Positions 8,498-18,495 are shown, counted from the first letter of the stretch. The stretch is DNA of 64,000 bases from Ancylobacter moscoviensis (GCF_007559435.1 NZ_VMBP01000001.1:683406-747405); one strand, 5' to 3'. Made by a program: numbers and translations. The notes: generated from the letters alone by a model not told the origin.

Positions 8498-9763
8498 ATG
8501 AACGTACTTCTGCTCGGCTCGGGTGGCCGCGAGCACGCGCTCGCCTGGAAGCTGGCGCAGAGCCCGCTGATGGGCGCCTTCTTCGCGCTGCCGGGCAATC
8601 CGGGCATCGCCGAATACGCCAACTGCTTCGGCAGCATCCCGCTGGAGGACCACGACGCCATCGTCGCCATCTGCCAGGCCGAAAAGATCGACCTCGTGGT
8701 CGTCGGCCCCGAGGCGCCGCTGGTGGACGGCATCGCCGACCGGCTGATCGCCGAGGGCATCGCGGTCTTCGGCCCGCGCCGGGTGGCGGCGCAGCTCGAG
8801 GGCTCCAAGCTCTTCACCAAGGAGCTGTGCAAGGCCCACGACATCCCCACCGCCGCCTTCGGCCGCTTCACCGAGGCGGACGCCGCCCGCGCCTTCGTGC
8901 AGCGGCACGGCGCGCCCATCGTGCTCAAGGCGGACGGGCTGATGGCCGGCAAGGGCGTCATCGTGGCGATGACGCTGGAGGAGGCGCTCGCCGGCATCGA
9001 CGAGGTGTTCGCCATGGGCGGGGCGGGGACGGAGATCCTGATCGAGGAATTCCTCGAAGGCGAGGAGGTCTCGTTCTTCTGCCTCGTCGACGGCGAGACG
9101 GTGCTGCCCTTCGGCTCCGCGCAGGACCACAAGCGCGCCTTCGACGGCGACCAGGGCCCGAACACCGGCGGCATGGGCGCCTATTCGCCCGCCCCGGTCT
9201 TCACCGCCGAGATGGAGCGGCGCACCCTGCACGAGATCGTCAAGCCGACCGCGCGGGCGCTCGCCGACGCGGCCAGCCCCTATCGCGGCGTGTTGTTCGC
9301 CGGGCTGATGATCACCGCTGAGGGGCCCAAGCTGATCGAGTACAACGTCCGTTTCGGCGATCCCGAGTGCCAGGTGCTGATGATGCGCATGGAGGGCGAC
9401 CTGCTGCCGCTGCTGCATGCCGTCGCCACCGGGCAGCTGGAAGACCAGCCGGTGCCGCTGAAGCCCGACGCCGCCATCTCCGTCGTGATGGCGACGAAGG
9501 GCTATCCCGGCGCCTACGAGAAGGGCTCGCGCATCGGCGGGCTGGAGGCGGCCGAGACCATTCCCGGCGTGAAGGTGTTCCATGCCGGCACCAGCCGGGC
9601 GGGCGACGCCATCGTCGCCGCCGGTGGGCGCGTGCTCAACGTCACGGCGGTGGGCGGCAATGTCGCCGAGGCGCGCGAGCGCGCCTATGACGCCATCGCC
9701 CGCATCGACTGGCCGGAGGGCTTCTGCCGCCGCGACATCGCCTGGCGGGCTCTGGGCGAGTAG
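8498..9763 (+). CDS. purD: Phosphoribosylamine--glycine ligase
   Basis: PurD ligates glycine to phosphoribosylamine with ATP, the second step of purine synthesis. The protein is an ATP-grasp enzyme of 421 aa beginning [19 protein letters not shown], the standard N terminus, which fixes the start at 8498 rather than the ATG 30 bases upstream. ATP-grasp elements include [42 protein letters not shown] and [13 protein letters not shown]. It stands alone, not in a pur operon. The 160 bases upstream contain only a half copy of the dispersed palindrome near 8371-8397. Confidence 0.96.
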   Translation: MNVLLLGSGGREHALAWKLAQSPLMGAFFALPGNPGIAEYANCFGSIPLEDHDAIVAICQAEKIDLVVVGPEAPLVDGIADRLIAEGIAVFGPRRVAAQLEGSKLFTKELCKAHDIPTAAFGRFTEADAARAFVQRHGAPIVLKADGLMAGKGVIVAMTLEEALAGIDEVFAMGGAGTEILIEEFLEGEEVSFFCLVDGETVLPFGSAQDHKRAFDGDQGPNTGGMGAYSPAPVFTAEMERRTLHEIVKPTARALADAASPYRGVLFAGLMITAEGPKLIEYNVRFGDPECQVLMMRMEGDLLPLLHAVATGQLEDQPVPLKPDAAISVVMATKGYPGAYEKGSRIGGLEAAETIPGVKVFHAGTSRAGDAIVAAGGRVLNVTAVGGNVAEARERAYDAIARIDWPEGFCRRDIAWRALGE

Positions 9764-9893
9764 CCGCAGGGCCTTCCCGGAGGTCTCTCAGTACCGATTT
9801 ATCCGGCTTTTTCGTGCGCCGCGCACTGGCGGTGGCAGCGTCGTACGCCCATTATCAAACAAATGCCGTGCTGATGCGGCATCGGGCGAAGCC

Positions 9894-10820
9894 ATGGACG
9901 ATTCCACCACAGGACGGCGGCGCGGCGCGCCTGCGCCGCACGATGACGCCCCGCCGCCCACCGTGGCCGCGCCGCCGGAACCGGCGCCGCATGTCGCGCA
10001 TCATCCCAGCCTCGCCGTCGCGCTGGGCTCGGGGGGCGCGCGCGGCCTGTCGCACATCCTCGTGCTGGAAGCGCTGGACGATCTCGGCCTGCGGCCGACC
10101 GCCATGGCGGGGGCCTCCATCGGCGCGATGTTCGCGGCGGTCTATGCGGCGGGCATGCCGGCGCGCGACATCCGCCATCTCGTCACCCACACGCTGCGCA
10201 ATCGCGGCGAGGTGATGCGCCGCCTGCTGGCCGCCCGCGTCGGGCGCATCAAGGACCTTTTCGGCGGGCTGGGAAACCCGGTGCTGGTCGACGCCGAGCG
10301 GCTGATCGAGGGTTTCCTGCCGGAGGCGGTGCCGCAGACCTTCGAGGAACTGTCGATCCCGCTGCAGGTGGTGGCGACCGATTACTGGGAGCGCTGCGAG
10401 CGGACCTTCGAGCGCGGGCCGATCCGCCCGGCGGTGGCGGCCTCGCTCGCCATACCCGGGCTGATCCGCGCCGTGCAGCATGGCGGGCACACGCTGGTCG
10501 ATGGCGGCGCGGTGAACCCGCTGCCCTTCGACCTGCTGCGGACCCGGGCCGATATCGTCATCGCGGTCGACATCACCGGCGGCCATGGCGGCGAGGCGCG
10601 CGGTGTCCCGGCGCCCTTCGACGCCATGTTCGCGACGTTGCAGATCATGGCGAGCTCGATCGTCGGCGAGAAGCTGAAGGCGGGCGCGCCGGACATATTG
10701 ATCCGGCCGAACGTGAATGATTTCCGGGTGCTCGACTTCTTCCGCGCCGCCGCCATCCTGAAGGCGGCCGAGCCGGTGAAGGACGAGGTGAAGCGCCGGC
10801 TGGAGGTCGTGCTCGGCTGA
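9894..10820 (+). CDS. Patatin-like phospholipase family protein
   Basis: A patatin-fold lipid acyl hydrolase of 308 aa. The oxyanion loop is GSGGARG, the nucleophile Ser75 lies in GASIG and the dyad Asp in VDGGAVNPLP. The first 38 residues are Pro/Ala-rich and look disordered. ATG 9894 is preferred; the frame is open upstream, but there it overlaps purD out of frame. Close relatives are the RssA/NTE-type serine hydrolases. The lipid substrate is unknown, and the protein has no obvious signal peptide. Confidence 0.85.
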   Translation: MDDSTTGRRRGAPAPHDDAPPPTVAAPPEPAPHVAHHPSLAVALGSGGARGLSHILVLEALDDLGLRPTAMAGASIGAMFAAVYAAGMPARDIRHLVTHTLRNRGEVMRRLLAARVGRIKDLFGGLGNPVLVDAERLIEGFLPEAVPQTFEELSIPLQVVATDYWERCERTFERGPIRPAVAASLAIPGLIRAVQHGGHTLVDGGAVNPLPFDLLRTRADIVIAVDITGGHGGEARGVPAPFDAMFATLQIMASSIVGEKLKAGAPDILIRPNVNDFRVLDFFRAAAILKAAEPVKDEVKRRLEVVLG

Positions 10821-10830
10821 ATCCTGTCCG

Positions 10831-11352
10831 CTAGAGCCGTCCCGGCCAGCGGCGCTCGGCGAAGAACTCGCGGAGCAGCTCGGCCGATTCGCGCTCGCCG
10901 AGACCGCCATAGGTCTCCGGCTTGTGGTGGCAGGTCGGCTGGGCGAAGAAGCGCACGCCGCTCTCGATCGCGCCGCCCTTGGGGTCGGACGCGCCGTAAT
11001 AGACCCGCCGGAGCCGGGCGAAGGAGATGGCGCCGGCGCACATGGTGCAGGGCTCCAGCGTGACGTAGAGGTCGCATTCGGCCAGCCGGTCGTTGCCGAG
11101 CACCGAGGCGGCGGCGCGGATCACCATCATTTCCGCATGGGCGGTGGGATCGGCGAGCTCGCGCATGCGGTTGCCCTCGGCGGCGAGCGCGGTGCCGTTC
11201 CGCACCAGCACCGCGCCGACCGGCACCTCGCCGCGCCCCCCGGCCTTGGCCGCTTCCGCCAGCGCCAGCAGCATGAAGTCGGTGCGCGCCCGCGCGGCCC
11301 CGGAACCGGCTCCATCGCCCGAATTGTTCGTCGTCAAAGCCCTACTCGCCAA
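10831..11352 (-). CDS. tadA: tRNA-specific adenosine deaminase
   Basis: TadA deaminates A34 of tRNA-Arg(ACG) to inosine and is usually essential. The zinc site is complete: HAEM (His ligand and catalytic Glu) and PCTMC (two Cys ligands). The EVPVGAVLV strand and DPTAHAEM region match the family. The frame opens with TTG at 11352; TTG at 11337 is another possible start, while the first ATG (11274) would remove part of the first helix. Thus the N terminus is uncertain. It is convergent with the patatin gene. Confidence 0.92.
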   Translation of the reverse strand: MASRALTTNNSGDGAGSGAARARTDFMLLALAEAAKAGGRGEVPVGAVLVRNGTALAAEGNRMRELADPTAHAEMMVIRAAASVLGNDRLAECDLYVTLEPCTMCAGAISFARLRRVYYGASDPKGGAIESGVRFFAQPTCHHKPETYGGLGERESAELLREFFAERRWPGRL

Positions 11353-11394
11353 AAGCTCGCTTCATCCCGCAGGACATGCTAGAGCCGGATCCGA

Positions 11395-11413
11395 TCAGGT
11401 TGAAACAACCTGA
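11395..11413. repeat. Short perfect palindrome
   Basis: TCAGGTTG, a loop of three A residues and CAACCTGA form an 8-bp perfect hairpin in the spacer between divergent tadA and the rluB-type gene. It could be an operator or a fragment of a dispersed repeat. No T run follows on either strand, so it is not a terminator. Confidence 0.5.
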
Positions 11414-11456
11414 CCGGTAAATCCGTCTCCATCTCCATGATAACGAGACCGTTTTG

Positions 11457-11486
11457 CCGATCAGATCGCACATGCAATCTGATCGG
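11457..11486. repeat. 10-bp perfect inverted repeat upstream of the rluB-type gene
   Basis: CCGATCAGAT at 11457-11466 and ATCTGATCGG at 11477-11486 are perfect reverse complements separated by ten bases. The element lies 44 bases before the rluB-type start and could be an operator or a structured leader. Its ATCAG core echoes the neighbouring palindrome at 11395. Confidence 0.55.
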
Positions 11487-11529
11487 AACGGGCTCTCGTA
11501 CCGCCGCCTCGAGACCAGATCGAATCCCC

Positions 11530-13839
11530 ATGCCGAAAAACCCGCCGCCCCGCAAGGACCACAACCGCGTTCCGCGCGCCCCCCGCACCCTGGCGCCGGC
11601 CGAGCCGCGCGAGGCCGAGCGCGTCGCCAAGGTCATCGCCCGCGCCGGGCTCGGCTCGCGCCGCGAGATCGAGGAATGGATCCTCGCCGGCCGCGTGGCG
11701 GTCAATGGCGAGATCCTGGAAAGCCCCGCCCGCACCGTGACGGGCGAGGACAAGATCACCGTGGATGGCGCGCCGCTGCCCGACAAGGAGCGCACGCGGC
11801 TGTTCCTCTACCACAAGCCCAAGGGCGTGGTGACGACCAATTACGACCCCGAGGGACGGCCGACGCTGTTCGAGATCCTGCCCGGCGGCCTGCCGCGCCT
11901 GGTCTCCGTCGGCCGGCTCGACCTCAACACCGAGGGGCTGATCCTGCTCACCAATGACGGTGGCCTCTCGCGCGTGCTGGAGCTGCCGGAAACCGGTTGG
12001 CTGCGTCGCTACCGGGTGCGCGCCAAGGGCGACATCACCCAGGACAAGCTCGACGCGCTGATCGCCGGCGTGACGGTGGACGGCGTGCATTACGGGCCGA
12101 TCGAGGCGAAGCTCGACCGCGTGCAGGGCGCCAATTCCTGGCTGACGCTGGCGCTGCGCGAGGGCAAGAACCGCGAGGTGCGCAACGTCCTCGGCTCGCT
12201 CGGGCTCGACGTGAACCGGCTGATCCGCCTCTCCTACGGCCCGTTCCAGCTCGGCGAGCTGCCGCAGGGCGAGGTGGAGGAAGTGCGCACCCGCGTGCTG
12301 GCCGACCAGCTCGGCGAGGCGCTGGCCGCTGCCGCCGGAGCCGATTTCGAAGGCCCGCTCTTCAACCATGGCGAGGACGAGGCGCCCCGGCGCGCCGCCA
12401 AGGCCCGTTATGCCGCGGCGGAAGGCGCCGAGGACCGCCACCGCCGCCGGCCGATCGACGCCGAGCCGGGCGAGGGCCGGGAAGTGACGGCCGGCATCGT
12501 CGCCGACCGCAAGGGCCGCAAGGTGCTGGTGCAACGCGTGCGCTCGACCGAGACCGAGCCGGAGGAGGAGCGCCCGGCGCGCCGTCCGCGTCGTGACGAC
12601 GAGCGCCCGCGCCGCGCCGAGGAGCGGGGCGGCGAGCGCACCTTCCGTCGCCGGCCCGAGCGCCCCTTCGGGGACGAGGGCGGGCGCGAGGAGCGTGGCC
12701 ATGAGGAGCGTCCCTATGAGGAGCGTTCCCGACCGGCCCGCGCCGCGACCAGCCGGGACCGCAAGGTCGGCGGCCCGCGCCCCGCGCGCCCGCGCGGCGA
12801 GCGCGACGGCGATGCGGGCGAGCGTCCGTTCCGCAGCCGCAGCGAGCGCCCGACCTATCCGCGCGAGGAGCGCGAGGGCGGCGGCGAGCGCCCCTTCCGG
12901 GTACGCGACGACCGGGCGGAGCGTCCCGAGCGTCCTTTCCGCGAGCGTCCGCGCCGCGAGGAAGGAGAGGGCGATTTCCGTCCCCGCGCCGAGCGTCCCT
13001 TCCGCGAACGGGGCCCGCGTCCCGAGGGCGATCGCGCCCCGCGGCGCGAGCGGCCCGAGGGCGGGCGCACCTTCCGCGGTGAGGGCAGTGACCGGCCCTA
13101 TAGCGGCCGGGTGAAGTCCGAGCAGTCGCGTTTCCGCTCCCCGCGTTCCGACGAGGGCGGGCGCGAGGAGCGTGGCCCGCGCCGTGAACGCCCCGAGGGC
13201 GAGCGCAATTTCCGCCCGCGTCGCGAGGGCGAGGAGCGACCCTTCCGCGCCCGTCCCGACCGGGCGGAGCGTCCGGAGCGTCCGTTCGGCGAGCGACCGC
13301 GCCGCGAGCGGGCGGATGGCGATTTTCGTCCCCGCGTCGAGCGTGCCGAGCGTCCGTTCCGCGAGCGGGGTCCGCGTCCGGAAGGCGATCGCGGCCCACG
13401 TCGCGAGCGTCCCGAGGGCGACCGTCCCTTCCGTTCGCGCGAGGATCGCCCGCGCGAGGACCGTCCGCGTGAGGACCGTCCGCGTGAGGATCGTCCGCGT
13501 GAGGATCGCGCGCCGCGTGGCGAGCGGCCGGAAGGCGGACGGCGTTTCGATCGGCCCGAAGGCCGGTCGTTCGGTCAGAAGTCCTTCGGTAGCGAGGCGG
13601 GCGAGCGGCCGCGTCGTCCCGGCGGGCCGGGCAAGAGCTTCGACAACAAGAGTTTCGGCAACAAGAGCTTTGGCGACCGGCCGGGCGGCGAGCGCCCCGC
13701 GCGCGGGAGCAAGCCCGGCGGATTCAAGTCCGGCGGCAAGTTCGGCGACAAGCCGGGCGGTCGTCCGGGTGGCCGGCCGACCGGCGGAAAGCCGGGGAGC
13801 AAGCCCGGCGGGCGTCCGCCTCGCGCTCCGCGCGGCTGA
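11530..13839 (+). CDS. RluB/RsuA-type 23S rRNA pseudouridine synthase with long low-complexity tail
   Basis: The first 270 residues are a complete RluB-like enzyme: an S4 RNA-binding domain (RVAKVIARAGLGSRREIEEW), catalytic Asp131 in VGRLDLNTEGLILLTNDG and the EGKNREVRNVLGSLG motif. RluB makes pseudouridine in helix 80 of 23S rRNA. From about residue 300 to 769 the chain is almost wholly Arg, Glu, Pro, Gly and Phe, including repeated PREDR units (13441-13509) and KSFGNKSFGD stretches. Such tails are known in alphaproteobacterial homologues and probably bind RNA or ribosomes, but this one is long. ATG 11530 is chosen by homology; its ribosome-binding site is weak. Confidence 0.88.
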   Translation: MPKNPPPRKDHNRVPRAPRTLAPAEPREAERVAKVIARAGLGSRREIEEWILAGRVAVNGEILESPARTVTGEDKITVDGAPLPDKERTRLFLYHKPKGVVTTNYDPEGRPTLFEILPGGLPRLVSVGRLDLNTEGLILLTNDGGLSRVLELPETGWLRRYRVRAKGDITQDKLDALIAGVTVDGVHYGPIEAKLDRVQGANSWLTLALREGKNREVRNVLGSLGLDVNRLIRLSYGPFQLGELPQGEVEEVRTRVLADQLGEALAAAAGADFEGPLFNHGEDEAPRRAAKARYAAAEGAEDRHRRRPIDAEPGEGREVTAGIVADRKGRKVLVQRVRSTETEPEEERPARRPRRDDERPRRAEERGGERTFRRRPERPFGDEGGREERGHEERPYEERSRPARAATSRDRKVGGPRPARPRGERDGDAGERPFRSRSERPTYPREEREGGGERPFRVRDDRAERPERPFRERPRREEGEGDFRPRAERPFRERGPRPEGDRAPRRERPEGGRTFRGEGSDRPYSGRVKSEQSRFRSPRSDEGGREERGPRRERPEGERNFRPRREGEERPFRARPDRAERPERPFGERPRRERADGDFRPRVERAERPFRERGPRPEGDRGPRRERPEGDRPFRSREDRPREDRPREDRPREDRPREDRAPRGERPEGGRRFDRPEGRSFGQKSFGSEAGERPRRPGGPGKSFDNKSFGNKSFGDRPGGERPARGSKPGGFKSGGKFGDKPGGRPGGRPTGGKPGSKPGGRPPRAPRG
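13441..13509 (+). repeat. 15-bp tandem repeat inside the rluB-type tail
   Basis: Four 15-base units (GAGGAyCGyCCGCGy) plus a partial fifth lie head to tail in frame and encode EDRPR repeats at about residues 638-660. The second and third copies are identical and the rest differ by one to three bases, which points to recent slippage. Copy number can vary without breaking the frame. Confidence 0.9.
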
Positions 13840-13852
13840 GGACGCCTGAGCG

Positions 13853-14407
13853 ATGCGCATCGTCGGCGGGCGCTTCAAGGGGCGGGCGCTGCGCGGCCCG
13901 TCCTCCAACGCCACGCGGCCGACCTCCGACCGGCTGCGCGAGGCGTTGTTCAACGTGCTCGCCCATGCCTATGACGACGCGGCGGACGGCGCGCGGGTGC
14001 TCGATCTGTTCGCCGGCACCGGCGCGCTGGGGCTGGAGGCGCTCTCGCGCGGGGCGACGTTCGCGGTCTTCGTGGACGAGGCGCCGGAGCCGCGCGGCCT
14101 GATCCGCGCCAATGTCGAGACGCTGGGTGTGGGCGGCATCACCCGCATCTTCCGCCGCGACGCGACGAAGCTCGGCGCGGCGCTGGCGAGCGATGCGTTC
14201 GACCTCGTCTTCTGCGACCCGCCCTATGGCCGCGGCCTCGCCGAAAAGGCGCTCGCCAGCGCGCGCGAGGGCAACTGGCTGGCGCCGGGAGCTCTGGTCA
14301 TCGTCGAGGAGGCGACCGAGGCGGCCTTCCAGCCGCCGGACGGCTTCGAGGAACTGGAGCGCCGGCGCTACGACGGGAGCGAGGCGATTTTCCTACGGGC
14401 GCCGTGA
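13853..14407 (+). CDS. rsmD: 16S rRNA (guanine(966)-N2)-methyltransferase
   Basis: RsmD methylates G966 of 16S rRNA late in 30S assembly. The 184-residue protein begins MRIVGGRFKGRALRGP and shows TRPTSDRLREALFNVL, the SAM loop VLDLFAGTGALGLEALSRGA and the catalytic DPPYG motif (FCDPPYGRGLAEKAL). It starts 13 bases after the pseudouridine synthase stop, so two rRNA modification genes are probably cotranscribed. Confidence 0.95.
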   Translation: MRIVGGRFKGRALRGPSSNATRPTSDRLREALFNVLAHAYDDAADGARVLDLFAGTGALGLEALSRGATFAVFVDEAPEPRGLIRANVETLGVGGITRIFRRDATKLGAALASDAFDLVFCDPPYGRGLAEKALASAREGNWLAPGALVIVEEATEAAFQPPDGFEELERRRYDGSEAIFLRAP

Positions 14408-14410
14408 CCT

Positions 14411-14443
14411 CCGCCCCGGACAGGCCGCGCCTGTGCCGGGCGG
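14411..14443. terminator. GC-rich hairpin between convergent genes
   Basis: CCGCCC at 14411-14416 pairs with GGGCGG at 14438-14443, and CAGGC pairs with GCCTG inside. The hairpin begins 3 bases after the rsmD stop and lies just beyond the stop of the opposing hydrolase gene, so it probably ends both transcripts, although no T run follows. Confidence 0.4.
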
Positions 14444-14450
14444 GGATGCC

Positions 14451-15236
14451 TCACCCGACCTCCTCGACCGCCGCGAGGATGCGCTCGATGTCTTCCGGGC
14501 GGGAGAGGCGGTGATCGCCATCCTTCACCAGGGTGAGCACCACATCGTCCTCGGCGAGGCAGGTGACGAGGCGCAACGCGTGCTGCCACGGCACATCGGG
14601 ATCCGCGACGCCCTGCAGGATGCGCACCCGGCAGCCCACCGCGAAGGGCGCGCCGAGCACGAGGTTGCTGCGCCCGTCCTCGATCAGCGCGCGGGTGATC
14701 GGCTGGCCGGGGCCGTATTGCGAGGGGCGCACCCATTTGCCGGCGTGCAGGATGGTGGCGCGCACGTCGTCCGGCATCGCCTTCCACATCAGCTCTTCGG
14801 TGAAGTCCGGTGCCGGGGCGATCAGCACCAGCGCGGCGAGCCGGCCGGCTTCGCCGCGCGCCGCCAGCGCCCGGGCGAGGAGCAGCGCGATCCAGCCGCC
14901 CATGGAGGAGCCGACGATGATCTGCGGGCCGCTGGTCTCGCGGTCGAAGACCGCCAGCGCGTCCTCGGCCCAGCGCGAGATGGTTCCCTCCTCGAAGTCG
15001 CCTTCCGATTCGCCATGACCGGAATAGTCGAAGCGCACGACCTGCCGACCGGTGCGCGCCCCCCATTCGGCGAGCGCTTCCGCCTTGGTGCCGCGCATGT
15101 CGGAGAGAAAGCCGCCGCACCAGACCACGCCGGGCTTCCCGGCGGTCGATATCCCCGGCGTCACCCGCACCGCGATCCGGCGTGCATCGGTGCCGACGGG
15201 GATGAAGCGTGGGGCGGTCTCGGGGGTCTCGGTCAT
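14451..15236 (-). CDS. Alpha/beta hydrolase
   Basis: A serine hydrolase of 261 aa. Nucleophile Ser111 lies in VGSSMGGW, an acid in GVADPDVPW and the His in KDGDHRLSR near the C terminus. FDYSGHGESEGDFEEGTISRW is typical of the bacterial group annotated as palmitoyl-thioesterase or ABHD10-like hydrolases. The ATG at 15236 is chosen because AGGACC precedes it; the longer frame to 15293 has an Arg-rich non-family start. Its location next to infC is common in Hyphomicrobiales. Its natural substrate is unknown. Confidence 0.8.
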   Translation of the reverse strand: MTETPETAPRFIPVGTDARRIAVRVTPGISTAGKPGVVWCGGFLSDMRGTKAEALAEWGARTGRQVVRFDYSGHGESEGDFEEGTISRWAEDALAVFDRETSGPQIIVGSSMGGWIALLLARALAARGEAGRLAALVLIAPAPDFTEELMWKAMPDDVRATILHAGKWVRPSQYGPGQPITRALIEDGRSNLVLGAPFAVGCRVRILQGVADPDVPWQHALRLVTCLAEDDVVLTLVKDGDHRLSRPEDIERILAAVEEVG

Positions 15237-15525
15237 GCTGGGCGGGTCCTCGTCATCGCTCGCGCGCCTTGCGATTCGGGCCCGGCGCGCCATCTTGGCT
15301 TACAGGCAGGTGCCACGCGCGAACAGCGCGAAAGGGATGCTGCCGGCGGAACGAATGCGGCCCATCGGGCGATTGCATCGTTTCCGTGTCGTCACGCCGT
15401 TGACTTCTGACGGGTTTGTCACGATCTTCTGCGACCGTTTTTACGCGCGCGCAAGACGAGCCGGCCGGCACCCTTACGAGTCGCGGTGAAACGCATTTTC
15501 TGAAATGGCAGAGGAGAGAACCGCC

Positions 15526-16062
15526 ATTCGCCGCCCCATGAGACCCGTCGCGCCGGAGAAGGAAGGCCCGCGCGTCAACGAAGACATCCGCATCCGCGAG
15601 GTGCAGCTCATCGACCAGGATGGGCAGAATCTCGGTGTCGTGCCCACGCGCGATGCCATTCTGCGCGCGCAGGAAGCGGGCCTCGATCTCGTCGAGATCG
15701 CCCCCAATTCCGTGCCGCCGGTCTGCAAGATCCTCGATTATGGCCGCTTCAAGTACCAGAACCAGAAGAAGGCCAACGAGGCGCGCAAGAAGCAGCACAT
15801 CGTCGAGATCAAGGAAATCAAGCTGCGGCCCGGCATCGACACGCACGATTACGACGTGAAGATGAAGTCGATCCATCGCTTCTTCCAGGAAGGCGACAAG
15901 GTGAAGATCACCCTGCGCTTCCGTGGCCGCGAGATGGCGCATCAGGAGCTCGGCTACAAGCTTCTGAACAAGGTCAAGGAAGAGCTGGCGCCCGTGGCCA
16001 AGGTCGAGGCCGAGCCCTCGCTCGAAGGCCGCCAGATGATCATGGTGCTGGCACCGCGCTGA
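15526..16062 (+). CDS. infC: Translation initiation factor IF-3
   Basis: IF-3 binds the 30S subunit, proofreads start codons and blocks premature 50S joining. The 178-residue product has the N domain ([26 protein letters not shown]), linker and C domain ([14 protein letters not shown]). ATT at 15526 is chosen as start: GAGGAG at 15511-15516 lies nine bases upstream, and family proteins in this group begin here. The ATG at 15505 would place that ribosome-binding site inside the gene. A rare AUU start fits the known autoregulation, since IF-3 rejects such codons. rpmI and rplT are not downstream. Confidence 0.93.
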   Translation: MRRPMRPVAPEKEGPRVNEDIRIREVQLIDQDGQNLGVVPTRDAILRAQEAGLDLVEIAPNSVPPVCKILDYGRFKYQNQKKANEARKKQHIVEIKEIKLRPGIDTHDYDVKMKSIHRFFQEGDKVKITLRFRGREMAHQELGYKLLNKVKEELAPVAKVEAEPSLEGRQMIMVLAPR

Positions 16063-16104
16063 GCGGCGGCCGCGCCTCTTCCGGCGCCACAGTTTGCGCG
16101 TTAT

Positions 16105-16144
16105 CCCGGACGGCCCTCAGGGCCGGTCCGGGATCGCTCTTTTT
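16105..16144 (+). terminator. Intrinsic terminator after infC
   Basis: CCCGGAC at 16105-16111 pairs with GTCCGGG at 16126-16132, with GGCCCT/AGGGCC nested inside. The sequence CTCTTTTT follows. It lies 43 bases after the infC stop and shows that infC is not continued into rpmI-rplT. Confidence 0.7.
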
Positions 16145-16198
16145 CCAGCGAATCCGCATGCGGTCTCCACTCCCCGGCGGGACGACGGCGCGCGCCGG

Positions 16199-17548
16199 CT
16201 AGTCCGGCAGGCTGCCGTTCTCGGCCAACACGGCTCCCGCGAGATAGAGTGAGCCGGCGATGAGCACGCGCGGCGCCGGGCCGACCGGATAGGCGGCGAG
16301 CCCGTCCAGCGCGGCGGTGACGCTCGGCGCCGTCGAGGCGTCCATGCCGTGGGCACGCGCGGCGGCGGCCACGGCTTCCGGCGGCTGCGCCTTGTGCTCG
16401 CCGGGAATCGGCACGGCGATCAGCTCGCGCGCCAGCCCGGCGAAGGGCGCGAGGAAGGCGCCCGAATCCTTCGTCCCGAGCATGCCGACGATCAGCACCA
16501 GCGGCCGCGGCACGCGGTCCTCGATGTCCGCCAGTGCGGCGGCGAGCGCCTGGCCGCCGGCGGCGTTGTGGCCGCCGTCGAGCCAGATGTCGACGCCCTC
16601 CGGCGCGTGCTGGGTGAGCGGCCCCGGGCCGAGCCGCTGCAGGCGTGCCGGCCACTGGGCCGAGCGCATGCCCTCTTCGTAGGCGGCGGTCGGGATGCCG
16701 AGATCGGCGATGCGCAGCGCTTCCACCGCGAGGCCGGCATTGCCGATCTGGTGCGGGCCGACGAGGCGCGGGCGCGGCAGGTCCAGAAGTCCGGCCTCGT
16801 CCTCAACGACCAGTCGCCCGCCTTCCTCATGCGCCTGATACTGCTCGCCCATGATGGACAGCGGCACGCCAAGCCGGGCCGCCTGCCGCTCGATGACGGC
16901 GAGCGCCTCGCGAGGCTGGTGGCCGAGCACGGCCGCCACGCCGCGCTTCAGGATGCCCGCCTTCTCCGCCGCGATGGCGGCGACGGTCTCGCCGAGGAAG
17001 TCCACATGGTCGATGGAGACCGGCGTGATGACCGAGACGAGAGGCTTCTCGACGACGTTGGTGGCGTCGAGCCGGCCGCCGAGGCCGACCTCCAGGAGCA
17101 GCACGTCGGCGGGAACCTCGGAGAACAGCAGCAGCGCCGCCGCGGTGGTGATCTCGAAGAAGGTGATGGGCTCGCCGCCGTTCGCGGTCTCGGCACGCGC
17201 CAGCGCCTCGGTGAGGCGGGCGTCGTCGACAATGGTGCCGGCGAGCCGGATGCGTTCGTTGAAGCGCACGAGATGCGGCGAGGTGTAGACGTGCACCCGC
17301 TTGCCGGCGGCTTCCAGCACGGCGCGCATGAAGGCGACGGTGGAGCCCTTGCCGTTGGTGCCGGCGACATGGATCACCGGCGGCAGCCGGCGCTCGGGAT
17401 GGCCGAGCCGCTCCAGAAGCCGCCACATGCGGTCCAGCGACAGGTCGATCAGCTTCGGGTGGAGGGCGAGCAGGCGGTCGAAGATGTCCTCGACCGGCCG
17501 CCGGCGCCCTTCCTCAGGGTCGGGACCGGCAGCGGGCAGGGAAGGCAT
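16199..17548 (-). CDS. folC: Bifunctional folylpolyglutamate synthase / dihydrofolate synthase
   Basis: FolC adds glutamate to dihydropteroate and to reduced folates. The 449-residue protein has the Mur-ligase-type P loop VAGTNGKGSTVAF, the TSPHLVRFNERI motif, ITPVSIDHVDFLGET and the C-terminal WLDGGHNAAGG nucleotide motif. ATG 17548 sits 8 bases after the accD stop, preceded by TGAGG, so folC is the last gene of the trpFBA-accD-folC operon. The open frame upstream of this ATG overlaps accD and is not family-like. Confidence 0.95.
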   Translation of the reverse strand: MPSLPAAGPDPEEGRRRPVEDIFDRLLALHPKLIDLSLDRMWRLLERLGHPERRLPPVIHVAGTNGKGSTVAFMRAVLEAAGKRVHVYTSPHLVRFNERIRLAGTIVDDARLTEALARAETANGGEPITFFEITTAAALLLFSEVPADVLLLEVGLGGRLDATNVVEKPLVSVITPVSIDHVDFLGETVAAIAAEKAGILKRGVAAVLGHQPREALAVIERQAARLGVPLSIMGEQYQAHEEGGRLVVEDEAGLLDLPRPRLVGPHQIGNAGLAVEALRIADLGIPTAAYEEGMRSAQWPARLQRLGPGPLTQHAPEGVDIWLDGGHNAAGGQALAAALADIEDRVPRPLVLIVGMLGTKDSGAFLAPFAGLARELIAVPIPGEHKAQPPEAVAAAARAHGMDASTAPSVTAALDGLAAYPVGPAPRVLIAGSLYLAGAVLAENGSLPD

Positions 17549-17556
17549 GGGAGACC

Positions 17557-18495
<939 letters not shown>

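Noticed and set aside
11461..13953. 830-codon open frame antisense to the rluB-type gene
   Set aside because: It mirrors the repetitive tail (Leu/Ala/Arg/Thr-rich) and has no independent start signal or domain.
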